Translations under genes and position numbers: made by a program
In this document: positions 7,724 through 13,203 of the stretch, piece by piece
Position numbering within the stretch: position 1 is the stretch's first letter
Layout of the letters: the number at the start of each line of letters is the position of its first letter
Notes under the pieces: generated by a model
Seen by the model: only the letters and a program-made list of their open reading frames with translations
What the model was told of the DNA's origin: nothing
The model's database searches: none
Origin: JBMYXZ01 sp049608925
GTDB lineage: Bacteria; Pseudomonadota; Alphaproteobacteria; JAGOMX01
NCBI GenBank assembly: GCA_049608925.1
Contig: JBMYXZ010000035.1
Location: forward strand, 1-13,203
Direction: 5' to 3'
Length of the DNA stretch: 13,203 bases

Positions 7724-8452
7724 TTAACTATATGACTTTAACAGCTCTGATCGCATTCTATCGTCTCCCTTAGACTTTAGCTCGAAAAGATGCTGTTCCA
7801 TTTGGTCGTTCTTTTGTAATTCTATTAAATTGGCCGTTGCCAATATTGGGTTAACGTTGGACTTACGCAGTGCCCCTGACGTAAAAGATGGATTTTCAAT
7901 CGGCACCGGCGCTTGATCCGTCGTCAGCATGTTATTTTGAATTGAGCGAACTTTGTGAACATTCTCAAAAGTAAATAAGCCTACTTGCCCAAAAGTCCTG
8001 CCATCATATGACGACACGGTTCCATCTTTCGCTATCTTAACGTCACTGACATCGATAGGAATCGTAAGGGGCTCTTGGTTTGTGTCTAATAGGACATTGC
8101 CCAAATCATCTGCAATTTGGCGCTGCTCGTTCATCATGCCAGTTCCGTTTAAGGTATAGACCACTTCGCCTTCTGGTGTTCTGCGCGCCATGTATGCTCT
8201 GGAAGTATTGACTGTCAAATCAAGTTTATTGCCTGTTAAGGTCATGCCTCCCTGAGAGGTGTCGCGCATCATACCATCTTCGCGTGCAAATGAGATGCTC
8301 TGATCTGAAGACCCTACCGGTAGTTCACGGGTGATCATATGTGTTTGTTCAAAACCATATGTTCCCATGTTTGCCAGATTTTGCGCATTGATTGCTAAGT
8401 TCATTCGGTTCAGCATCAACTTGCTTGCTATAATATTCTCGGCTACAGCCAT
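7724..8452 (-). CDS. flgF: Flagellar proximal rod protein FlgF
   Basis: This 242-residue axial rod protein of the FlgBCEFG family is the first gene of the leftward rod/ring operon. The N-terminal motif reads QNLANMGTYGFEQ (24-36); canonical FlgF has an ANxNTxGF form, so the central Asn-Thr pair is altered. Other family features are the GNKLDLTVNTSRAYMARRTPEGEVVYT segment, which corresponds to the GxGFF..TRDG region of relatives, and a C-terminal SNVNPILATANLIELQK helix. Assignment to FlgF rather than another rod protein rests on length and on lying immediately upstream of flgG. The ATG at 8452 is preceded by GAGGAT about 7 nt away. Transcription probably starts at the sigma-54 element at 8491-8506. 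Confidence 0.9.
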   Translation of the reverse strand: MAVAENIIASKLMLNRMNLAINAQNLANMGTYGFEQTHMITRELPVGSSDQSISFAREDGMMRDTSQGGMTLTGNKLDLTVNTSRAYMARRTPEGEVVYTLNGTGMMNEQRQIADDLGNVLLDTNQEPLTIPIDVSDVKIAKDGTVSSYDGRTFGQVGLFTFENVHKVRSIQNNMLTTDQAPVPIENPSFTSGALRKSNVNPILATANLIELQKNDQMEQHLFELKSKGDDRMRSELLKSYS

Positions 8453-8470
8453 TGATATCCTCGCGTTTTT

Positions 8471-8487
8471 TAATCATCTGATCATTA
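8471..8487. promoter_or_regulatory. Near-perfect 17-bp palindrome over the predicted flgF transcription start
   Basis: The sequence TAATCATCTGATCATTA pairs at 7 of 8 symmetric positions around a central T; the only mismatch is the C/C pair. It spans about -6 to +11 relative to the start predicted from the sigma-54 element. A dimeric regulator bound here would be expected to block the flgF promoter, or it could form a small hairpin at the 5' end of the mRNA. The regulator is unknown, and an AT-rich 17-mer of this kind could be fortuitous. Confidence 0.4.
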
Positions 8488-8490
8488 CGG

Positions 8491-8506
8491 TGCAAGGTCC
8501 ATGCCA
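8491..8506 (-). promoter_or_regulatory. Sigma-54 (-24/-12) promoter for flgF-flgG-flgA-flgH
   Basis: Read on the minus strand the element is TGGCATGGACCTTGCA. It matches the RpoN consensus TGGCAYR-N4-TTGCW at every defined position, with exactly 10 nt between the invariant GG and GC. The predicted start is near 8481, giving a leader of about 29 nt before the flgF ATG. It is in the right place and orientation in the divergent gap. In Caulobacter, rod and ring genes are known to be sigma-54 class genes driven by an FlbD-type activator; that the same logic applies here is inferred. No activator gene is visible in the window. Confidence 0.85.
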
Positions 8507-8601
8507 AGTTAAATTTACGCCCTTTTAAAGTCACGGCTATTAACATTTTAAAAAACTGTGTTAGGATCTATAGTAGAAAAAAATATATGTGGGAGGCTGC
8601 A

Positions 8602-9174
8602 ATGGCAGAAGCTGAGAAAAAAGAAGAAGTATCTTCTGCGGATGCTCCAGAAGAAAACGCTGAAGAAGAAAAAGGCGGTGGCCCCTTAAAGCTAATTCTA
8701 TTCATAGGAGGTCCTGTCGTGCTAGTGATTGTAACCGTTGCTGTTTTGTACTTTATGGGTGTTTTTGGGGGCGATGAAGCCGAAGCTGTTCCCGAAGCAA
8801 AAGCTGCCAGCGAGGAAGTTTCTGATGCTTCAGGCGTCAGCATTGACGATGTTGTCACATATGATATCCCAACGCAGCTGATCAATCTGTCCGGTAAATC
8901 AAAACGTCAAAACAACTTTTTAAAGCTGACAGTTCAGATCGAAGCCAAAATTGATGAAGACAACCCACCTGAAGAAGTCAAAAACCGCCTTGATAAGCTG
9001 AAAGTACGTATTGTCGACGGTATGAATACCTATTTAAGAGAGCTACAAGTCGATGACTTAGAAGGGTCATCAGGTCTGCAACACTTAAGAGAAGAACTGT
9101 TAGATCGAATTAATTCGGTCACAAATCCGGTGAAGATCATAAACGTTCTATTTAAAGAGATGCTGGTGCAATAG
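8602..9174 (+). CDS. fliL: Flagellar basal-body-associated protein FliL
   Basis: This 190-residue single-pass membrane protein surrounds the stator in the inner membrane and supports motor torque. An acidic cytoplasmic N-terminus (about 1-27) is followed by one membrane helix (about 29-55) and a periplasmic stomatin-like FliL domain. That domain ends with the typical RINSVTNPVKIINVLFKEMLVQ pattern. I chose the ATG at 8602 over one 15 nt upstream because GGGAGG (8591-8596) lies 5 nt before it; the upstream ATG has no such site. It is the first gene of the rightward motor operon, divergent from flgF across 149 bp. A TATAGT hexamer at 8569-8574 could be its -10, but the -35 is poor. Confidence 0.95.
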   Translation: MAEAEKKEEVSSADAPEENAEEEKGGGPLKLILFIGGPVVLVIVTVAVLYFMGVFGGDEAEAVPEAKAASEEVSDASGVSIDDVVTYDIPTQLINLSGKSKRQNNFLKLTVQIEAKIDEDNPPEEVKNRLDKLKVRIVDGMNTYLRELQVDDLEGSSGLQHLREELLDRINSVTNPVKIINVLFKEMLVQ

Positions 9175-10200
9175 ATGACTTTTATGGCGGCACATTTTGA
9201 TGGTGAAGAATCAACTGCATTAGAAACCGTTGACGACGGTGAAGATGAACGCGTTCTGAATCAAGATGAAATTGACAGTCTGCTTGATGGCTTCAGTGGT
9301 GATGAAGAACAGCTGAAGGGCATCAAAGCTGTTATCGAATCAGGCGTTGTGTCGTACGAGCGCTTGCCAGTTCTTGAGGTTGTTTTCGACCGACTGGTGC
9401 GCCTGCTGTCAACCAGCCTGCGTAACTTTACATCAGACAATGTGGATGTTCACCTGCAGCGCATGACTTCTATTCGTTTTGCTGACTATATTGATTCAAT
9501 TCCTCTGCCTGCCATGATGAATGTTTTTAAGGTAGAGGAATGGGACGGATCTGGCATGATTACCGTTGATAATGCCCTGATCTATTCTATCGTAGATGTC
9601 CTTTTAGGTGGGCGTAACGACGTCATGAATGGCGACCAGACTCGACAGTACACAACTATCGAGCGTAATTTAATTGAGCGCATGGTGACACTGATCTTAA
9701 AGGACTTTACAAATTCCTTCGAGCCCGTTGAAGATGTCCACTTTTCCTATGATCGCCTTGAAACAAACCCGCGATTCGCAACTATTGTACGGCCTGGCAA
9801 TGCGGCAATTATTGCTTCGATTCGGGTTGATATGGAAGATCGAGGCGGATGTTTTGACGTTCTGCTTCCTTATGCAACCCTTGAGCCCGTCCGCGAAAAG
9901 CTGCTGCAGATGTTCGTCGGTGAAAAGATGGGACATGACACCATCTGGGAGCATCACTTAGGGGAAGAAGTCTGGAATTCCGAAATCCATGCAGAGGTAA
10001 TCCTAGACCAAGTAAACGTAAATCTGTCAGATGTTCTGAAATGGAAAAAGGGCACACAGCTGTCTTTGGAGGCCTTTCCAGAAGATACCGTAATTGCTAG
10101 AGTCGGTGAAAAAAAGCTGTTCAGTGGCACTGTTGGTAATCATCGTTCTCGTGTTGCAGTGCAAGTGGACAAAAACTTCCTTACCGAGCCGGAGTCATAG
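9175..10200 (+). CDS. fliM: Flagellar motor switch protein FliM
   Basis: This 341-residue C-ring protein binds phosphorylated CheY and passes the signal to FliG to change rotor direction. The CheY-binding peptide LNQDEIDSLL is at residues 28-37, behind an acidic N-terminal extension longer than the handful of residues usual in enterics. The CheC-like middle domain spans about 45-240, and the FliN-like C-terminal surface domain about 262-335 (EVILDQVNVNLSDVLKWKKG). The ATG follows the fliL TAG with no gap, and no strong ribosome-binding site is visible upstream, so translation is probably coupled by termination-reinitiation. A second in-frame ATG 9 nt later is possible as the start. Confidence 0.97.
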   Translation: MTFMAAHFDGEESTALETVDDGEDERVLNQDEIDSLLDGFSGDEEQLKGIKAVIESGVVSYERLPVLEVVFDRLVRLLSTSLRNFTSDNVDVHLQRMTSIRFADYIDSIPLPAMMNVFKVEEWDGSGMITVDNALIYSIVDVLLGGRNDVMNGDQTRQYTTIERNLIERMVTLILKDFTNSFEPVEDVHFSYDRLETNPRFATIVRPGNAAIIASIRVDMEDRGGCFDVLLPYATLEPVREKLLQMFVGEKMGHDTIWEHHLGEEVWNSEIHAEVILDQVNVNLSDVLKWKKGTQLSLEAFPEDTVIARVGEKKLFSGTVGNHRSRVAVQVDKNFLTEPES

Positions 10201-10674
10201 ATGACGTTAGAATTAGGAATCGATATCACAATCATCCTGCTACTGGCTGCTACCATTGTGTATGCCAGAATTCTAAACAAGCGCATTATATCCATTCAAG
10301 AAAATCGTGAGCAGATTCAACAGATATTGGTCGAGTTCTCTCAAACGCTGGATAAGGCAGAAAAAAGCATCGGCACACTAAGGACTGCTGGTCAGGAGGC
10401 ATTGGGGAATATCGAAGAACGCGTCCAGCATGCATCCTCCATCAGAGATGACTTATCTTATCTGGTTGAAAAAGGCGAAAAAATAGCAAACGAATTGGAG
10501 TTTATGGTACGCGATGCGCGTGGAGCTGTGGCTGAAAACGCTGCCCCCCCTGAGACACCGCCTCCCTCGAACGATGAAGACGAGGTGTATTTGCAGGAGG
10601 ATGCAGAGGACGAGGGAGACATGATCTCGGAAGTGAAGAAGAAACTAATCGGAAGGTTGAAGAACCTGAAATAA
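10201..10674 (+). CDS. DUF6468-type membrane coiled-coil protein of the motor operon
   Basis: This 157-residue protein has one N-terminal membrane helix (about 6-24), then a long heptad-rich helical region (about 27-105, with repeats such as IQENREQIQQIL and LVEKGEKIANELE). A Pro/Asp/Glu-rich linker (about 112-141) and a short basic tail (VKKKLIGRLKNLK) complete it. Proteins of this shape between fliM and a MotE-like gene are, as I recall, annotated DUF6468 in Rhodospirillales-type genomes; the function is not established. Position and topology suggest a cytoplasmic coiled coil anchored near the motor or stator, with the basic tail available for binding an acidic partner. The ATG directly follows the fliM TAG, with GGAG 6 nt upstream. 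Family assignment is from memory of context and shape, not a domain search. Confidence 0.7.
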   Translation: MTLELGIDITIILLLAATIVYARILNKRIISIQENREQIQQILVEFSQTLDKAEKSIGTLRTAGQEALGNIEERVQHASSIRDDLSYLVEKGEKIANELEFMVRDARGAVAENAAPPETPPPSNDEDEVYLQEDAEDEGDMISEVKKKLIGRLKNLK

Positions 10675-11400
10675 ATGGCCAAGAAAAAGAATAAAACCAT
10701 ATCAAAATCTGTCCAGCCGCTGATGAATTTCCGCGTTCGCTTGTTGCCGCTGGTCTTGGTCAGTGCTCTTTTCTTGCTGGGCATAAAGGTCGAGCATATT
10801 GCCAGAATTTTCTTAGATGTTGTGTATACTGCCAACACTGTTTATGCAGCCGAGAAAAAGGAAGAGGCAAAGCCCGCCAAAAAAGAAAAGAAAAAGGGTG
10901 GTAAATTCGACAAAAGCACAGACGAAGGCTTTCAATCGGGCGAGTTTGATATCCTATCGTTAACCCCCGAGCGTGTGAAAGTTCTGAACGAGCTATCTGA
11001 CCGTAATAAGGTTCTAGATGCACGCGAAGGCAGCATTAAAGAGCAGGAAGCCGTGTTACTGGCCATCGAAAAGAGGCTGGAGAAAAAATCAGCCGAGTTA
11101 AAGCAAAGCCAGGAACACCTGAAGAATCTGCTTGGTGAAAAAGAGGAAAAAGACAAGAAATCTCTAAGGCGCCTGGTTCAAATGTATGAAAAGATGAAGC
11201 CTGGGCAAGCCGCTGAAATCCTGCAAGGCATTGACTTGGAAACACTCCTGGAGATCGTGGAAAACATGAAAGAAGCCAAAGCTTCGCTGATCCTAGCTAA
11301 TATGGACCCACAACGCGCCAGAGTTGTGACCATGCAGCTGGCGCAACGCCGTAAAGATATGGATGTGGAAAATCCTGATCCAGAGGAAGATGAGGGCTAG
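10675..11400 (+). CDS. MotE/MgtE_N-type flagellar protein (FliG-like middle-domain fold)
   Basis: This 241-residue protein has a basic N-terminus and a membrane helix or uncleaved signal (about 23-37). A strongly basic Lys/Glu/Ala linker (about 60-80) leads into a coiled coil (about 98-163). It ends in an MgtE-N-like helical domain (166-226) with the hallmark YEKMKPGQAAEIL followed by LLEIVENMKEAKASLILANM and DPQRARVVTMQLAQ. Related proteins include MotE of rhizobia, described as a periplasmic chaperone for the motility protein MotC, and FlbB-like collar proteins; which role applies here is inferred only. It starts immediately after the previous stop (TAAATG) and ends the motor operon. An acidic extreme C-terminus follows the conserved domain. 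Confidence 0.8.
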   Translation: MAKKKNKTISKSVQPLMNFRVRLLPLVLVSALFLLGIKVEHIARIFLDVVYTANTVYAAEKKEEAKPAKKEKKKGGKFDKSTDEGFQSGEFDILSLTPERVKVLNELSDRNKVLDAREGSIKEQEAVLLAIEKRLEKKSAELKQSQEHLKNLLGEKEEKDKKSLRRLVQMYEKMKPGQAAEILQGIDLETLLEIVENMKEAKASLILANMDPQRARVVTMQLAQRRKDMDVENPDPEEDEG

Positions 11401-11427
11401 CTGAAGCAGCTTCAAGCGTGCTAATAT

Positions 11428-11454
11428 CCTGTGTCATAACAATAAAAACACAGG
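11428..11454 (+). promoter_or_regulatory. Stem-loop in the leader of the NagB/PIG-L gene, overlapping its ribosome-binding site
   Basis: CCTGTGT (11428-11434) and ACACAGG (11448-11454) form a perfect 7-bp inverted repeat around a 13-nt A-rich loop. The right arm includes the AGG of the AGGGG ribosome-binding site (11452-11456), which lies 4 nt before the ATG. As RNA the stem would tend to hide that site; as DNA it could be an operator. No U tract follows, so it is not an intrinsic terminator for the motor operon. Confidence 0.4.
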
Positions 11455-11460
11455 GGTGCC

Positions 11461-13203
11461 ATGAAAATTCTTCTGCAATTAATTTTGGGTCTAGGGCTGA
11501 TTATGGGACCTGCTGGAGCAAATGATAATATTCATATTTACAATGAAACCCAGATTCACAGTCTCTTTTCTGATGTTGCCGATAAAATAACTGCGTTGGT
11601 CAAGCGCAAGCCAAATGCCGTCATTCTACTGCCCACAGGATCGACCCCGGAAAGGTTGTATGCTGAACTTGTAAAACGCTTTCAGCAGGACACATCAATA
11701 GATTTTTCAAAAGCTAGCTTCTTTAACCTGGATGAATATGTGGGTTTGGAGCCGAATAACCCTCTTAGCTATTCCAGATACATGCAGGTGCACTTTTATC
11801 AGCCTTTAAAACGCATCGATGCAAGTCGCGCTCCTTCAGAGAGCAACAGTCATATACCTGCTATGCGCGCTGGTGAAACCCCTAAGCAAGCTGCGGCCCG
11901 CTATGGCGATGCGCTGCGGAATGCTGGGAAAATTGATCTGGCAATCTTGGGAATTGGCGGCATCTCGCCTGCAAAAGACGCAGCGGGCAAGCGTGTGTAT
12001 CGTGGTGGCCACTTAGGGTTTAACGATCACGGCACACCACCGAATCAAGCAACACACGTTGTGGAACTAACCAAAAAAACGCAAGAAGACACGTATCACC
12101 GCTTCCGTTCTCTGCAAGCAATGGTAAAAAGCGGTGAGCTAGAACCCTTCAAACACGATATTCCCAGCCAAGCCATTACAATTGGCTTGCAAGAAATTCT
12201 GTCAGCTTCAGAAGTTATTCTGATGGCCACCGGTGAAGGCAAGCAACCGGTTATAGAGCAGGTATTCAAACAAGCCAATAATCCGAATATCCCGGCCAGC
12301 TATTTGCTGACGCATCACAACACGCATTGGTACTTTGATGAAAACTCTGGCAAAAGCATCCGTCCAAAAACGCTGGCCTCAGTTGACAGTGAAGCTTTAG
12401 CGGCTGCCTTAAACAATTACCCCGAAGGCAAGACCATCTTGATTATCTCGCCCCACCCAGATGACGATGTAATCAGCATGGGGGGAACTATTCAAAAATT
12501 GATGAACAAGGGCAACCATGTTCATGTTGTCTATGCGGTTACAGGCGCCAATGCTGTCAGGCAAACCAGTTCAGCTTATAAACGCCACATTAAAGCGGTT
12601 ACCGGCAATACGCGCCCTACAGAAGCTCAAGTCGAGGAAGCAAAAGCACGCGTCAGAGAAGAAGAAGCCCGTGTTGCAACGGTGACGCTAGGTGTCCCAA
12701 GTGAAAACCTGCATTTCCTGAGGTCTGAGTTCTATCACAGGCGTGGCATTCCAGGCATTGACCCGATCACGCCAGGCGACCAGCAACGGATGCATTCTTT
12801 GCTGCAAAAGGTTTCACCAGACTATATATACTTTGCAGCCGAGGATGATCCAAACGGCACCCATGGTCTAGCCAGCAACTTACTGGCCCGCACAATTGCA
12901 GGTGATCACCATTTTGATGACATTGTCATCCTTGGCTATCGTGGCGCATGGGAAGAATGGTCTTTGGCATATGGGGCAAACCTGGAAATCACAACATTCA
13001 CAAAACCCGAGATGGACGCAAAAGTTGCTGCTGTTAAGGCGCATGTATCACAGCTGAAGCCGATGTTTCCCGGCAATGACTCCAAGCGTTTTTATGTCCG
13101 CATGCGTGAGAGGAACGCGAGCTCGAAAAAGCAACTTGATCAGGTTCTAGGCGATGCCTTGCCATGGGCTGAATACGCCGAGGTATTTTACAGGTTCTCA
13201 CCA
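11461..13203 (+). CDS. Exported fusion of a NagB-type glucosamine-6-phosphate deaminase domain and a PIG-L/LmbE deacetylase domain (3' end outside window)
   Basis: One uninterrupted frame of 581 codons runs off the window. Residues 1-20 form a Sec signal peptide: Lys2, a hydrophobic core, and PAGA before Asn21. The NagB-like domain (about 22-300) has the phosphate-binding loop LPTGSTP (57-63), LDEYVGL with the proton-transfer Asp91, GGHLGFND (182-189) and a lysine in ATGEGK (261). NagB converts glucosamine-6-phosphate to fructose-6-phosphate and ammonia. Versus E. coli NagB the active-site loop after GIG (164-166) has a 14-residue insertion, the Asp141 equivalent is Gly182 and Glu148 is Asp189, so deaminase activity is doubtful. 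The LmbE-like domain (about 323 on) has the zinc motif SPHPDDD (330-336) and a second probable zinc ligand, His468, in NGTHG; such domains deacetylate N-acetylglucosaminyl groups. The same fusion is known in Bacteroidetes-type cytosolic proteins; here a signal peptide is added. It lies 60 bp after the motor operon with its own AGGGG site. Confidence 0.88.
   Translation, partial: MKILLQLILGLGLIMGPAGANDNIHIYNETQIHSLFSDVADKITALVKRKPNAVILLPTGSTPERLYAELVKRFQQDTSIDFSKASFFNLDEYVGLEPNNPLSYSRYMQVHFYQPLKRIDASRAPSESNSHIPAMRAGETPKQAAARYGDALRNAGKIDLAILGIGGISPAKDAAGKRVYRGGHLGFNDHGTPPNQATHVVELTKKTQEDTYHRFRSLQAMVKSGELEPFKHDIPSQAITIGLQEILSASEVILMATGEGKQPVIEQVFKQANNPNIPASYLLTHHNTHWYFDENSGKSIRPKTLASVDSEALAAALNNYPEGKTILIISPHPDDDVISMGGTIQKLMNKGNHVHVVYAVTGANAVRQTSSAYKRHIKAVTGNTRPTEAQVEEAKARVREEEARVATVTLGVPSENLHFLRSEFYHRRGIPGIDPITPGDQQRMHSLLQKVSPDYIYFAAEDDPNGTHGLASNLLARTIAGDHHFDDIVILGYRGAWEEWSLAYGANLEITTFTKPEMDAKVAAVKAHVSQLKPMFPGNDSKRFYVRMRERNASSKKQLDQVLGDALPWAEYAEVFYRFSP

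Noticed and set aside
8540..8574. Sigma-70 promoter or CtrA site (TTAA pairs) for fliL
   Set aside because: TATAGT at 8569-8574 is a plausible -10, but no good -35 lies at 16-18 nt. The TTAA pair at 8540 and 8548 is 4 nt apart and the pair at 8509 and 8525 is 12 nt apart, not the 7 nt of the Caulobacter CtrA site. The region is too AT-rich to trust.
8587..8601. Upstream ATG as the fliL start (adds five residues)
   Set aside because: The GGGAGG ribosome-binding site lies between this ATG and the one at 8602, so it can only serve the downstream start.
8568..8885. 105-residue minus-strand open frame opposite fliL
   Set aside because: It is antisense to the FliL signal region, Ser/Ala-rich by codon mirroring, and has no supporting start signals.
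11402..11414. TGAAGC-A-GCTTCA palindrome after the MotE-like gene as a terminator
   Set aside because: The 1-nt centre cannot form the full hairpin, no U tract follows, and the sequence is short; chance is a sufficient explanation.
11819..12016. Separate small plus-strand gene inside the NagB domain
   Set aside because: It is in a different frame from the long continuous fusion ORF, which has conserved motifs on both sides; there is no sign of a frameshift.

Overview
The window reads as part of an alphaproteobacterial chromosome with moderate G+C (mid-40s percent by eye, not computed). The main clue is the block fliL-fliM-DUF6468-MotE-like protein, divergent from flgF-flgG-flgA-flgH, a layout I associate with Rhodospirillales-like Alphaproteobacteria. 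The divergent rod proteins and fairly low G+C would also fit a less well-sampled alphaproteobacterial lineage. I cannot name the species.

Layout from left to right. (1) 1-667, plus strand: the C-terminal half of a folylpolyglutamate/dihydrofolate synthase (FolC), overlapping by 20 bp the convergent gene that follows. (2) 648-5108, minus strand: a two-gene RND efflux operon, with a periplasmic adaptor (3840-5108) followed by an AcrB-type HAE1 inner-membrane transporter (648-3806). The adaptor ends in an extraordinary tail in which about 44 of the last 64 residues are Asp or Glu. No TolC-like outer-membrane gene is in the window. (3) 5249-8452, minus strand: flgF-flgG-flgA-flgH, encoding the proximal rod, distal rod, P-ring chaperone and L-ring lipoprotein. 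The genes are tightly coupled (11-nt gap, 1-nt overlap, 4-nt overlap). A textbook sigma-54 -24/-12 element lies in the 149-bp divergent region, with a near-perfect 17-bp palindrome over the predicted transcription start. (4) 8602-11400, plus strand: fliL, fliM, a DUF6468-type membrane coiled-coil protein and a MotE/MgtE_N-type protein. Each gene starts directly after the previous stop codon, with no spacing. (5) 11461 to the window edge, plus strand: one long open frame fusing a NagB-type glucosamine-6-phosphate deaminase/isomerase domain to a PIG-L/LmbE deacetylase domain. It is preceded by a convincing Sec signal peptide and runs off the window after 581 codons.

The two flagellar operons supply complementary parts. 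The leftward operon builds the rod and outer ring. The rightward one supplies the stator-associated FliL, the C-ring switch protein FliM and two accessory membrane or coiled-coil proteins that probably act on the motor or stator. The P-ring gene flgI and flgJ are not next to flgH, so the flagellar genes are split across the genome. The most unusual gene is the exported NagB/PIG-L fusion: NagB enzymes are normally cytosolic, and here the NagB active-site loop also carries a 14-residue insertion and lacks a catalytic Asp.
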